Shown: positions 48,201 to 56,461, numbered from the stretch's first letter. The stretch: DNA of 58,188 bases from Xanthobacteraceae bacterium (GCA_024508855.1 JANINJ010000013.1:1-58188), one strand, 5' to 3'. Translations and numbers: made by a program. Notes: generated by a model from the letters alone, not told the origin.

Positions 48201-50416
48201 GCGTCGGCTCCGGCCTGACGTCGTCGCTTGGTCTCTCGATCGGCAATGGTATTCTCGACGTCGTTGGTCCGGGCATTTCGAGCGCGCTGGCGTCGGGTAT
48301 GGGTGCAATCGCTACTGCGTTGCCGTGGGTTGGCGGCGCAGTGGCAGTGGCCTCGCTCTGGAAATCGGCATTTGGTCATGGCGACACGGAAGTGCAGGGC
48401 CAGGGCATCCGCGGGACGTTGTCTGCGTCTGGGGTAAGCGGGCAGAGCTACCAGAAGCTGCATCAGGATGGTGGATGGTTCAGCAGTGATCGGAACTGGG
48501 AGAAGGCGACTGGCTTCACCGACGCTATGTCGAAGCAGTTCACCAACGGTCTGCAGTCCATGGAGTCCGCTGCTGCCAGCTTTGCTTCGTCGCTGGGTGT
48601 GTCGGCTGACTGGGTTGCAACGTACAGCAAGACGTTTGACCTCGCGCTCACCGGCGACGCCACGAAGGACCAACAGGTCATAACAGACTTCTTCGCAGGC
48701 GTTGGTGATGAGATCGCAAACAAGTTGGTGCCGAACCTGGCTGACTTCGCGAAGTCGGGCGAGGCGGCGTCGGCGACGCTCGAGCGCTTGGCCGGCGATT
48801 TCAAAGGCACCGATCAGGTTGCGCAGTTGCTGGGCCGGTCGGCGTCGGTACTGTTCGGTGCGACTGGTATCGCGTCCGCCAAGGCACGCGAGAACCTGAT
48901 CGGACTCGCCGGCGGTCTGTCTACGCTGAGTTCGGAAGCTTCGTTCTTCAACCAGAACTTCCTGACCGACGCTGAGCGCATCAAGCCAGTGGCGGAGGCG
49001 CTCGACAAGGCACTGGATAGCCTGGGGCTGGACACGATCCCCACAACACGGGACGAGTTCAAGGGACTGATCAACAGCCTGATCGATTCGGGCGCCGCAG
49101 CGACTGATGCCGGCGGCAAGCAACTGACGTCGCTGCTGGCGCTGGCCGAGGCGTTCGCCCAGGTGCACCCGCAGATCGATGCGACAGCGGAGGCGGTCGA
49201 AAAGGCCGCTGACGCGCTGCAGGCCATGAAGGATTCGGCCTCGACACTGCTGGGTGGCGTTGATAGTGCGTTCACGGCGCTGCAAAAGGTCGTGGCGCGC
49301 GAGAAGGCTGCAGTCCAAGCCAGTGTCACGGCCCAGACGGCAGCGGTGTCGAAGCTGCAAACCCTGTCGCAGGCGCTGCGCAGCACGCTGGACAGCCTGA
49401 AGTCTCCGGACCAGAAGGCTGCCGAGCGGGCGAGTGCGCAGGCACAGATCCGTGCAGCCCTGGCGATCGCTAAAGCGGGTGGTGCACTGCCAACGGCGGA
49501 CAGCCTCAAGAGCGCGTTGAGCGTGGTAACGCAGGACAGCGCGGACCAGTTCGCAACGTACCAAGACTACCTGCGCGACCTGTACCAGACGCAGAACGAC
49601 ATCTCGCAGTTGGGCGATATCACCGACGATCAACTGTCGGTTGCAGAGAAGTCGCTTGATGCACTGCAGGACCAGCTCAAGAGCCTGGATGATCAACTCG
49701 AGGCCGCTCAGGAGCAGATCGACATCCTGAAGGGCATTGACACCAACGGGCTGAGCTTGCTCGACGCCATGCGCGGGCTCACCTCGGCGATTCTCCAGGC
49801 ACAGAGCAACCCGATCGTGGGGGCGACGTCCGCGATCAACAGCGCGTACCAGAGCGCACTGCATCGTGCGCCAGATGCTGCAGGCCTGGAGTGGTGGCAG
49901 AACGCGGCGGCTAACGGAGCGCCGGTCTCGCAGATCGTCGACGGCATCAAGGGATCGACCGAAGCAACGCTCAACACGCTCTACCGAGACGTGCTGGGCC
50001 GCGCGCCTGATTCCGAAGGCTTGGCGTTCTGGATGAAGGCGTACGGCAACACGATGGACGCGGCTGAGCAGGCCGATTGGTTGAAGGCAGCCCAGAAAGA
50101 CCCGGGCTACAAGATTCCGGGCTTTGCGTCCGGCGGCGACTTTGCCGGCGGCCTGCGCTGGGTGGGCGAGATCGGACCAGAAATGGAGGCCACGGGCGCC
50201 GCGCGGATTCACAGCACGCGCGCACTGATCGATGCCTTGCGTAGCCCGTCGGCGAACGCTGATGTTCTGTCGGCTGCCGTCGACCGACTTCAGGCCACGG
50301 TAGCGCAACAACAGGAGGTCATCGAACGCATGGCAAGCGATATGGAAAAGATGGCTGATGCGCTTAGCGGAGCCAGTGTCAACGGTGGTGTTCTTCGTGT
50401 GAAGGTGATCAATTGA
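45269..50416 (+). CDS. Tape measure protein
   Basis: 1715 residues. The start (MAEVVNEAVIRVTADASGVD) is followed by two tandem copies of an about 42-residue unit (AGLRRVDESAARTGRNLENL and AGLRRVDESTARTGRNMAEL). The core TMP domain includes FDKLNASLETATGSSKRAGE and KALQAFAATTPYDLKQTTEA. Hydrophobic Gly/Ala segments follow near residues 920-1040. Near the C-terminus two DUF4214 units (NSAYQSALHRAPDAAGLEWW and TLYRDVLGRAPDSEGLAFWM) appear, unusual for this family. The usual 0.15 nm per residue predicts a tail of about 250 nm. Confidence 0.95.
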   Translation: MAEVVNEAVIRVTADASGVDAGLRRVDESAARTGRNLENLGRQPGIRNVGEGVTTAATSVEAGLRRVDESTARTGRNMAELSRQPGLRNMGDGADTAATRIDRSTRNMADSIQRTTAAMQAGSRGTADYFRALASQRGLDANALRPYLQQLEEVTRQTEQAALAQRRLDEGTRFLADLRSRADGVGRTASQLAEMRAAQLGVSEAAGPMIARLRQAEQGTTGFAAVVLKAKAALAGFAAGAAFIAIAHEVVNAQREFDKLNASLETATGSSKRAGEAFKALQAFAATTPYDLKQTTEAFLELRNLGLTPSERALTSFGNTAAAKSKELKDVVAAVADAATGEFERLKEAFGITSQQIGDKVAFTFQGTTTLIQKDAKSIEEYLTRIGEVQFGGAMERQANTLNGAIGQLGDTWDSVMRSIASNGSGEAIRSVVMALGGALQDLGDIIDAVGGKASSEAGTIKESVGVHQLLTTAFKGIAITGVIATAAFKEAGQEIAALAAAGTLLVKGDLKGVKAVLEARRLDAESLSTWVGNKIRAITGVADAAGAAQDAETANAKKNSNDRLAQYAIELTADQKRVKAKQDIADIEKRVTGVDPQTASDLKKLKDALDAGAISQKEYAKLTAKVNEEALKGTTAYKDQIKQLDLSAVAIKNRADALAFLNSQEREHLDFLRRTSQMTEDDYISKSADNDVKALEDQKESLEAQRDLAKKKIDNKQQIKELDGQIDAVSRQIAARRTKEENDQFELEQRRYREAANNSADMLEAAQAESKAQQDRVRDGQDEIDMLGMTSKQIAEVAAQRLRDQAAMLDQRAAVQDLTDWTGRLGEESRKQAEALRAQAAQVGLKEELSRQKELWGQIEATAHDTFISIFDSGKSAFDRLRDTLKNGLLELLYQMTIKQWVFNIGASVGMIGPGAVAQAASVAGGAGAAAGAVSGAVGAAQMASNVYSTVTGGLTLAGGLGTGFMGSLAGGLSGAGVGSGLTSSLGLSIGNGILDVVGPGISSALASGMGAIATALPWVGGAVAVASLWKSAFGHGDTEVQGQGIRGTLSASGVSGQSYQKLHQDGGWFSSDRNWEKATGFTDAMSKQFTNGLQSMESAAASFASSLGVSADWVATYSKTFDLALTGDATKDQQVITDFFAGVGDEIANKLVPNLADFAKSGEAASATLERLAGDFKGTDQVAQLLGRSASVLFGATGIASAKARENLIGLAGGLSTLSSEASFFNQNFLTDAERIKPVAEALDKALDSLGLDTIPTTRDEFKGLINSLIDSGAAATDAGGKQLTSLLALAEAFAQVHPQIDATAEAVEKAADALQAMKDSASTLLGGVDSAFTALQKVVAREKAAVQASVTAQTAAVSKLQTLSQALRSTLDSLKSPDQKAAERASAQAQIRAALAIAKAGGALPTADSLKSALSVVTQDSADQFATYQDYLRDLYQTQNDISQLGDITDDQLSVAEKSLDALQDQLKSLDDQLEAAQEQIDILKGIDTNGLSLLDAMRGLTSAILQAQSNPIVGATSAINSAYQSALHRAPDAAGLEWWQNAAANGAPVSQIVDGIKGSTEATLNTLYRDVLGRAPDSEGLAFWMKAYGNTMDAAEQADWLKAAQKDPGYKIPGFASGGDFAGGLRWVGEIGPEMEATGAARIHSTRALIDALRSPSANADVLSAAVDRLQATVAQQQEVIERMASDMEKMADALSGASVNGGVLRVKVIN

Positions 50417-51336
50417 GTGACATCCTATGTGTTCTCGCGCCAAGAACGATCACGCCGGACATGCTGATCAGCAGCACGGCCGGCGAGACAGAGTATCCAG
50501 CCTGGACATCGGGAGCGACGTTTGCCAACGGTGCATTCTGCGTCAGTACCACGACTCACCGGGTCTACCAAAGTCAGATGGACGGCAATATCGGGAAGGA
50601 CCCGACGGATCCGCTGAACCGAGCCGGCACCCCGGTGTACTGGCTGGATTACGGCCCGACTAACAAATGGGCGATGTTCGACAACAAGGTGAGCACGCAA
50701 ACCACGGTTCCGTCGCCGCTGACCGTCGTGTTGCGACCCGGTGCGTTTTCGGCGACCTATCTGGTCGGGCTTGATGCCGAGAACGTGTCGCTCACCATCC
50801 GCGACGCTCCTGGCGGCAACGTCATCTTTAGCTATAGCGGGAGCCTGGAGGCCAGCGCGCCGGCGGACTACGACGAGTATTTCTTCGATCCGTTTTCACC
50901 TGTCACTGACCTGCTGCTGACTGGCATTGGCCAGTACACCGCAGGTGAAGTCACGATGACACTGTCAAAGGCAAGTGGAGCCGTGGGATGCGGCGCCTTC
51001 GCTCTCGGCGATATTCGCGAGCTTGGTCGAGCCATGGCAGATGCGGAAGCGGAGCCGGTCTCATTCAGCTACGTCGATATCGATCGCTGGGGAAATTCCA
51101 CGATCGTGGCTGGGCCGAAGTGCACGAATCTCAATGTCTCCGCTGTCACAGACACCCGTGAGCAAGGCCGTGTCGCACAAGCGGTCGTCGCGTCCCTCCT
51201 AGACGTCGCTGCATTCTGGTTCTGCTCGGATCGCCAGGACACGGCGGGCCTACGTGCATTCGGCCTAGGAAGCGGGAAATTTTCATACCGTGCTGAGCGC
51301 TGCAATATTTCTATTACAGTCAAAGGACTAATCTGA
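50413..51336 (+). CDS. Tail-tip region structural protein (307 aa)
   Basis: TTG start overlapping the tape measure stop: MSDILCVLAPRTITPDMLIS. Beta-rich with TPVYWLDYGPTNKWAMFDNK, a motif frequent in tail proteins of Burkholderiales phages that may bind carbohydrate, and FSYVDIDRWGNSTIVAGPKC. No M/L/K/J-type tip genes occur, so this protein may replace some of them. Confidence 0.7.
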   Translation: MSDILCVLAPRTITPDMLISSTAGETEYPAWTSGATFANGAFCVSTTTHRVYQSQMDGNIGKDPTDPLNRAGTPVYWLDYGPTNKWAMFDNKVSTQTTVPSPLTVVLRPGAFSATYLVGLDAENVSLTIRDAPGGNVIFSYSGSLEASAPADYDEYFFDPFSPVTDLLLTGIGQYTAGEVTMTLSKASGAVGCGAFALGDIRELGRAMADAEAEPVSFSYVDIDRWGNSTIVAGPKCTNLNVSAVTDTREQGRVAQAVVASLLDVAAFWFCSDRQDTAGLRAFGLGSGKFSYRAERCNISITVKGLI

Positions 51337-52358
51337 TGGCACTTTCTTCTCCACCAGCCGCGCCGCAGCGCGGTGACAGGACTACATTCGCTTCTCGTGT
51401 CGACGCGTTTATCACATGGCTAATCGGCTTCGTGTACGAGCTTAATATTTTCTCGGCCAACATGAATAGCATCGCTTTTGGCGGAGCGTATGCGCTTCCG
51501 TACACGTTTAGTGCGTTGACAGCACGCGCCGATCCGGGGCTCGGATTTTTGCGGCTATCGCCCACGAACGACCAGATCGATAGCACTGGTATGTATTTCG
51601 ACCCTATTGGCTCGAATGGGAAGGATTACACCAGCATTATCCAGACATTCGGCACGTCAACTAGCGGCAAGAAGGGAACAATTCGTCTCGTCAAGGTTAA
51701 CGACCCCAGTAAATTTCTAATGTTTGATGTCGTCGCGCTGAGCGCCTATACCGGGTACTACGAGCTGACCTTAGTTTCTTTGGGTGGCAGCTCAGCAAGT
51801 CCTTTTTCCAATGGTGATTCCCTGATGCTGTTCTTCCAGCGCACAGGTGATAAGGGCGATACGAATTCCGGTCAGCCCACGCTGCACTTGCGCGAGGAGC
51901 GCGCCAGCGGCACCAACAGCACCGCCCCGACAAACCTGGGAACCGGCGTCAACCGTCGACCGCTCAACACGGTCAAAGTTAACACGGTCACGGGGGCGTC
52001 GCTCGCAAGCGATCAGTTCGTGCTGCCGGCGGGCACGTATGACGTGGAAGCGGAATCGCTTAGCCTCGTGCAAACCGGTACGCCGGGCATCAAGTACTGG
52101 AACAAGATGGCGCTGTACAACGTCACCGATGGCACCTACGCGGTGATCGGATTGAACGGGCTTAGCTGGGATCCAACGGGAGGCAACGCCTACGCACAAT
52201 TAAGCCCGCCATCCCTGGCGGGAACGTTCACTATCGCCGCGTCAAAGACTTTTGAACTGCGCCATTTGACGCCCAATGCGGTCATGGCTGCCGTCCCGGC
52301 GTCATCGTCGGGCCAAGTCGAAGTTTATACCGACCTCGTTATAAGAAAGACCTCGTAA
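51336..52358 (+). CDS. Tail fibre / receptor-binding protein (340 aa)
   Basis: A hydrophobic N-terminal part (SRVDAFITWLIGFVYELNIF) for tail attachment, a middle region, then a C1q/TNF-like C-terminal beta domain (RRPLNTVKVNTVTGASLASD, FVLPAGTYDVEAESLSLVQT, FELRHLTPNAVMAAVPASSS). Adjacent to a fibre assembly gene. Probably trimeric. Confidence 0.72.
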   Translation: MALSSPPAAPQRGDRTTFASRVDAFITWLIGFVYELNIFSANMNSIAFGGAYALPYTFSALTARADPGLGFLRLSPTNDQIDSTGMYFDPIGSNGKDYTSIIQTFGTSTSGKKGTIRLVKVNDPSKFLMFDVVALSAYTGYYELTLVSLGGSSASPFSNGDSLMLFFQRTGDKGDTNSGQPTLHLREERASGTNSTAPTNLGTGVNRRPLNTVKVNTVTGASLASDQFVLPAGTYDVEAESLSLVQTGTPGIKYWNKMALYNVTDGTYAVIGLNGLSWDPTGGNAYAQLSPPSLAGTFTIAASKTFELRHLTPNAVMAAVPASSSGQVEVYTDLVIRKTS

Positions 52359-52909
52359 TGGACGACCAGACCCCGATTCTTTATGTGACGTACCTCGATG
52401 ACGGCACGCTCGACGGCTGTTACGTGCAGGTTCCGCCCGAGTCCCATGCCGGCCGTATGATCTTGATCGACGAAACCACGGCTGGCGACTGGGTCAACTA
52501 CCGCGCCAATGATGCGCGCGACGGGCTGGTGCTGCAGCCACCCACCGCGCCAGCCCTCGACGAGATGAAGGCGGAGAAGAACCTGCAGATCAATGCCTGG
52601 CGCGCGTCGGCGAATCTGTCGACGTTCCCGCACGCCGGCAAGCAAATCGCCTGCGACGCTCTGTCCCGATCGGACATCGACGGCGTCGCGAACAACATCG
52701 CACTGTTCGGCGTGTTCCCCGATGGATTCCCGGGCGGCTGGAAGGCTACGGACAACACGATGATCCCGCTGGCCGACGTCGACGCTTTCCGTGCCATGTA
52801 CGCCTCGATGACCGCACAGGGTACCGAGAACTTCAACCACGCCCAGGCTTTGAAAGCGCAGCTTGCAGCCGCAAGCACGCCGGAAGAGGTTGCGGCCATC
52901 CAATGGTGA
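52358..52909 (+). CDS. Tail fibre assembly protein (DUF4376)
   Basis: 183 residues. MDDQTPILYVTYLDDGTLDG is the N-terminal fibre-linked part, and AWRASANLSTFPHAGKQIAC then DALSRSDIDGVANNIALFGV with PLADVDAFRAMYASMTAQG is the DUF4376 domain. It helps fold or attach the fibre. Confidence 0.82.
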   Translation: MDDQTPILYVTYLDDGTLDGCYVQVPPESHAGRMILIDETTAGDWVNYRANDARDGLVLQPPTAPALDEMKAEKNLQINAWRASANLSTFPHAGKQIACDALSRSDIDGVANNIALFGVFPDGFPGGWKATDNTMIPLADVDAFRAMYASMTAQGTENFNHAQALKAQLAAASTPEEVAAIQW

Positions 52910-52913
52910 GTCC

Positions 52914-53405
52914 ATGATCTTCAAAGCAGCGTTCTACAAGGGTACGCATTCAGGCGTGCCGGGGATCTACAACCGCCTGGTGCGCTGGTGGACGCGCAGC
53001 CCGTACTCGCACGTGGAGCTGATCTTCTTCGACGGCGGGCCCGGCGACGACAGCCAGGCCGCGTCAGCTTCGTACATGGACGGCGGCGTACGGATCAAAT
53101 GGTTCGCGTTCGATCCCGCACTTTGGGATTTCGTCGATCTGCCCGACCATCTGGCCCTGCCGGCGCTTCGGTGGTTCGACGCGCATCAGGGTGAAGCATA
53201 TGACCTGGTCGGCAACGTGCATTTCGTGTTCTCGCCGGTGGGCGACGACAAGCGGAAGTGGTTCTGCAGCGAGGCTGTCGCCGCGGCGCTTGGCATGCCG
53301 GATCCGGCGCGCTTTGATCCCGGGACGCTGCATGCGGCCCTCAGCTTCCTTAACCAGCCCGCAAACGCGGGCTTTTTTACGCCCGTGGCAGAAGGCCATT
53401 CGTGA
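52914..53405 (+). CDS. NlpC/P60-like cysteine hydrolase
   Basis: 163 residues. NRLVRWWTRSPYSHVELIFF gives the His, and KWFCSEAVAAALGMP the catalytic Cys: a YiiX/YebB-type permuted papain fold. It may cleave peptidoglycan or another amide during entry. A terminator-like hairpin (53357-53378) lies inside its last codons. Confidence 0.72.
   Translation: MIFKAAFYKGTHSGVPGIYNRLVRWWTRSPYSHVELIFFDGGPGDDSQAASASYMDGGVRIKWFAFDPALWDFVDLPDHLALPALRWFDAHQGEAYDLVGNVHFVFSPVGDDKRKWFCSEAVAAALGMPDPARFDPGTLHAALSFLNQPANAGFFTPVAEGHS
53357..53378 (+). terminator. Terminator-like hairpin inside a coding end
   Basis: GCCCGC-AAAC-GCGGGC followed by TTTTTT, within the final codons of the hydrolase gene and just before lysis genes. 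Could reduce lysis gene transcription. Confidence 0.6.
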
Positions 53406-53662
53406 ACGATCAATCCCAAGCAGAAGTGCTGGCGACAGCACGTATCGATATCGCCCGCCTCGAAGTCGAGGTTGGGCACCTCACACGGAGCGTGGCTGAC
53501 CTCCAAGAGAGCAACCAGCAGCTGACCGCAAAGCTCGATCAGGTGCTGCTTACTCTCTCGGAGGCTCGCGGCGGCTGGAAAACACTCATGGTTGTAGGCG
53601 GGGCGGCTTCGTCGGCCGGCGCCGCGCTGACCTGGGTCATTCAACACCTGGGGAAAGCATGA
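53402..53662 (+). CDS. Coiled-coil membrane protein of the lysis module (86 aa)
   Basis: GTG start overlapping the previous stop. RLEVEVGHLTRSVADLQESN then QQLTAKLDQVLLTLSEARGG is a coiled coil; MVVGGAASSAGAALTWVIQH is a C-terminal membrane helix. This resembles XhlA-type hemolysin/holin partners. Confidence 0.68.
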   Translation: MNDQSQAEVLATARIDIARLEVEVGHLTRSVADLQESNQQLTAKLDQVLLTLSEARGGWKTLMVVGGAASSAGAALTWVIQHLGKA

Positions 53663-54183
53663 ATCTCGTAACAGCAAACGATCTCAAGCGAATCCTGCCG
53701 CTGGCTGGTGCGCGGGCTGATACGTTCTGCGCGCCACTCAACATCGCGATGGGGGAGTTCGAAATCAACACGCCGGCGCGTCAGGCTGCATTCATTGCGC
53801 AAATCGCCCACGAGTCAGGCCAGTTCCGCTATGTGCGTGAGTTGGCCAGCGGCGCAGCGTATGAGGGGCGCGTCGACCTAGGCAACACGATGAAGGGCGA
53901 CGGCGTGCGATTCCGCGGCCGTGGCTTGATCCAGATTACCGGCCGTGCCAACTACAAAGCCTGTGGCGCCGCTCTCGGGCTCGACCTCATTCTCTATCCA
54001 GAACTCCTCGAGCAGCCCATGTACGCGTGTCGCTCCGCCGCATGGTTCTGGAAATCGCGTGGCCTGAATGAGCTCGCTGACGCCGGGGACCAAGTCAAGA
54101 TCACGCGCCGCATCAACGGCGGCACCAACGGGCTCGCCGAGAGGCTTGCCTATTTCGAAATCGCTAAAAAGGTCATCTCATGA
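53659..54183 (+). CDS. Endolysin, GH19 chitinase-type
   Basis: 174 residues. QAAFIAQIAHESGQFRYVRE with catalytic Glu, FRGRGLIQITGRANYKACGA, then CRSAAWFWKSRGLNELADAG and ITRRINGGTNGLAERLAYF. All GH19 landmarks. No signal peptide, so it needs a holin. It cuts glycan strands of peptidoglycan. Confidence 0.93.
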   Translation: MNLVTANDLKRILPLAGARADTFCAPLNIAMGEFEINTPARQAAFIAQIAHESGQFRYVRELASGAAYEGRVDLGNTMKGDGVRFRGRGLIQITGRANYKACGAALGLDLILYPELLEQPMYACRSAAWFWKSRGLNELADAGDQVKITRRINGGTNGLAERLAYFEIAKKVIS

Positions 54184-54377
54184 AACAGCAAACCAAAGTC
54201 GCACTCGAGTTTATCGCTGCACGCCTGAGCGAGCCGTCTACCTGGCAGGGCATCTTCTTCCTGATCGCCCTGACCGGCTCCAAGTTCGGCGCCGGCTTGG
54301 ACTGGGGGCAGGCGGCGGGCTTGGGCGGCATCGCATCGGCAGCCCTGAAGATTATCTTCCCGGATCCGGCCAAATGA
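54180..54377 (+). CDS. Holin-like protein (65 aa)
   Basis: WQGIFFLIALTGSKFGAGLD and AAGLGGIASAALKIIFPDP: two short hydrophobic segments. The position between endolysin and spanins is that of a holin. Overlaps its neighbours by 4 bases. Confidence 0.72.
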   Translation: MKQQTKVALEFIAARLSEPSTWQGIFFLIALTGSKFGAGLDWGQAAGLGGIASAALKIIFPDPAK

Positions 54378-54484
54378 ACGGGCCGGACTGCTTCTTCTTG
54401 GGCATGGCGATCGGCGCGATTACGGCGGGTGTCGTCGTGATCTACGCTGCTGCCGTCATCTTGCCCGACAAGGTGCGCCGATGA
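54374..54484 (+). CDS. Small membrane protein (36 aa)
   Basis: MNGPDCFFLGMAIGAITAGV then VVIYAAAVILPDKVRR. One membrane helix with a basic end. Overlaps the holin and Rz genes. May be a second holin or antiholin. Confidence 0.6.
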   Translation: MNGPDCFFLGMAIGAITAGVVVIYAAAVILPDKVRR

Positions 54485-54876
54485 GCGCCGCTATCCTCGC
54501 GCGCATAGCGCCGTACAAGCTGGTGTTCATGGTTGGCGCCGGCGCTGCTGCGGGCGCGCTCGCGTTTTGCGTCGGCTGGGTCGTCAATGGCTGGCGGCTC
54601 AACGGCGAGATTTCGCGCATCACGGCCGCGCACGCGGAGCAGAAAGCGAGCCAAGTAGCTGGGGCACTAACAACGCTACAGGCCGACGCCGAAGTCATCC
54701 ACAAGGCCGCTTCCGAGTACGCCAGTATCGAAACCACTCTCGCGCCGAAGATTGCGGCGCTCACCAAGGAACTGCGTAATGCGAAGCCTTTACCCGTGGA
54801 TTGCCGCCCTGACGCTGTGCGGGTGCGCAACCTCGATTCCGCCATTGACGCCGCCAATCAAGCCATCCCTCGATAG
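54481..54876 (+). CDS. Rz: Inner-membrane spanin Rz
   Basis: 131 residues. N-terminal signal anchor (LVFMVGAGAAAGALAFCVGW) followed by helical periplasmic domain (ISRITAAHAEQKASQVAGAL). Embedded Rz1 in the +1 frame supports the call. Fuses inner to outer membrane in the last lysis step. Confidence 0.82.
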   Translation: MSAAILARIAPYKLVFMVGAGAAAGALAFCVGWVVNGWRLNGEISRITAAHAEQKASQVAGALTTLQADAEVIHKAASEYASIETTLAPKIAALTKELRNAKPLPVDCRPDAVRVRNLDSAIDAANQAIPR

Positions 54877-55021
54877 CGCCCTTGCGGCGCCATGTCCAGA
54901 AGTGGCCAAGCCAGAGGCGCCGGACTACGACGTGTGGCAGGCATGGGCGATCCAACTGATACACCAATACGCCGACTGCGCCGCACGCCATGCGAAGACG
55001 GTGCAGGCATGGCCAAAGTGA
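54779..55021 (+). CDS. Rz1: Outer-membrane spanin Rz1
   Basis: 80 residues. MRSLYPWIAALTLCGCATSI has a signal and a lipobox-like LCGC; a Pro-rich stretch (IPPLTPPIKPS) follows. It starts inside Rz in the +1 frame, the classic embedded layout. Confidence 0.8.
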   Translation: MRSLYPWIAALTLCGCATSIPPLTPPIKPSLDSALAAPCPEVAKPEAPDYDVWQAWAIQLIHQYADCAARHAKTVQAWPK

Positions 55022-55030
55022 AGGAACGGC

Positions 55031-56212
55031 ATGACCAAGCAGAACATCATCGACCCGAAGCTCCTCGAGTTCGATCCGACCCCGCGCCAGGTGGAATATG
55101 TCGAGGCAGCAAATCGGCTGGGCAGCATGCGGGCGGCAGCGCGTGAACTCGGCGTAGCCAAAAGCTCGTTTCAAGAGACGATCTCGCGCCTGAAGGTAGC
55201 CGCCGGCGCACTTGGTTATGCGCCAGGGCACTTCGAATGCGGCGTGGCGCCCGGGTTCAGGATGGGCAAGGTCACCGTGCAGCGAGGTCGACAGGGCGAG
55301 GTCGAGCGGACTTGGGAACGACAGAGCCCAGACCAGCAGGCGTGGTTGGAAGCGATTCGGGCCACGATAGATGAAGCCCGGATTTCACTTCCGAGAGTAA
55401 AGCCAACGAAAGGCCCGGGACATGCAGCTTCCAAGCTCTGCAACCTATTCGTCTTAACTGACGCGCACGTAGGTGCGCTGGCTTGGCACCGTGAGGGTGG
55501 GGCGGATTGGGATCTTTCGATTGCCGAGCAAACGATCACTGGCGCATTTCGCCACATGATCGCAACCGCGCCAAAGGCTCGCCGCGCGGTTGTCACTTTC
55601 CTCGGTGACGTAGTTCATCAGGATTCGAACAAGTCGATCACGCCCGCGCACGGACATTTGCTCGATGCCGACAGCCGGCCGCGCAAGATCATCAGCGCCG
55701 TCGTTCGGATCATGAGGACGATTATTCGCATGGCGCTCGAGACGCATGACGAGGTACATGTCGTGTGCGGGGAGGGCAACCACGACGAGTACACCAGCGG
55801 CAACGTGCTTCCGGAAGTGTTCGGCATCCTTTACGAGAACGAACCGCGGGTATCTGTGAACGATGCCGCGCTACCGTACTACGTTGTCCAGCATGGCAAA
55901 GTTATGCTGGGATTCCACCATGGCCACAAGAAGGCGCCGCCACAGCTGCCGCTGTACTTCGCCACCGCGCATGCAGCGATGTGGGGCGAAACGACTAAAA
56001 GGTATGCCCACTGCGGGCATCGACACCACGTCGAGGAAAAGGAGCACTCGGGTATGAAGGTAATACAGCACTCGACCCTAGCAGCACGGGACGCGCACGC
56101 GTCCCGCGGCGGTTGGTTTTCGGAACGGCAGGCGATCGCGATCACCTACCACGAAGAGCATGGGGAAGTGGCGCGTTTAACGGTTACTCCAGAGATGTTG
56201 CTGTCTGCATGA
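55031..56212 (+). CDS. HTH-metallophosphoesterase (393 aa)
   Basis: Residues about 15-55 hold an HTH (AANRLGSMRAAARELGVAKS). From 135 on a calcineurin-like phosphoesterase has TDAHVG (D144, H146), GDVVHQD, GEGNHDE, GFHHGHK and GHRHHVEEK, all metal ligands. It probably cleaves a phosphodiester in DNA or nucleotide. Similar genes are often found at the late end of Burkholderiales prophages. Confidence 0.82.
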   Translation: MTKQNIIDPKLLEFDPTPRQVEYVEAANRLGSMRAAARELGVAKSSFQETISRLKVAAGALGYAPGHFECGVAPGFRMGKVTVQRGRQGEVERTWERQSPDQQAWLEAIRATIDEARISLPRVKPTKGPGHAASKLCNLFVLTDAHVGALAWHREGGADWDLSIAEQTITGAFRHMIATAPKARRAVVTFLGDVVHQDSNKSITPAHGHLLDADSRPRKIISAVVRIMRTIIRMALETHDEVHVVCGEGNHDEYTSGNVLPEVFGILYENEPRVSVNDAALPYYVVQHGKVMLGFHHGHKKAPPQLPLYFATAHAAMWGETTKRYAHCGHRHHVEEKEHSGMKVIQHSTLAARDAHASRGGWFSERQAIAITYHEEHGEVARLTVTPEMLLSA

Positions 56213-56381
56213 GTGAATAGCGACGCCGCTCCCATGGCCGCGTTAGCACCCGGATCGCGATCTCGAGCGGGATTCCATGTTCAGCCAACTCTCGTGCTGC
56301 AGCGATTGGCCCAGTTATCGTAGCTGCATTGACGGCTGCGTCGATCAGCATCGCGGTTCTTGAATCTATTCTCTTTTCCAT
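56184..56381 (-). CDS. Small hypothetical protein (65 aa)
   Basis: MEKRIDSRTAMLIDAAVNAA then ARELAEHGIPLEIAIRVLTR. Short helical protein with a pattern common at prophage ends in Burkholderiales. Overlaps the phosphoesterase end convergently by 29 bases. Function unknown. Confidence 0.55.
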   Translation of the reverse strand: MEKRIDSRTAMLIDAAVNAATITGPIAAARELAEHGIPLEIAIRVLTRPWERRRYSLMQTATSLE

Positions 56382-56414
56382 CAGGAAATACTCTCAGCAT
56401 CCGGAGCGTTCGCC

Positions 56415-56461
56415 TTGAGCAATATCAAAGTATGTTGTTATACTGTATAAATGTACAGTAT
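56415..56461 (+). promoter_or_regulatory. Promoter with LexA-like box
   Basis: TTGAGC (56415-56420), 18 bases, TATACT (56439-56444). A 22-bp near-palindrome ATACTGTA-N6-TACAGTAT (56440-56461) covers the -10 and start. It has the CTGT-N8-ACAG LexA core. Same build as at 14809-14855. Confidence 0.75.

Noticed and set aside
47252-50443. 1063-codon open frame antisense to the tape measure gene
   Set aside because: It is a shadow of GC-rich third positions in the tape measure gene. Its product is rich in Arg, Leu and His with no domain pattern and no ribosome binding site.
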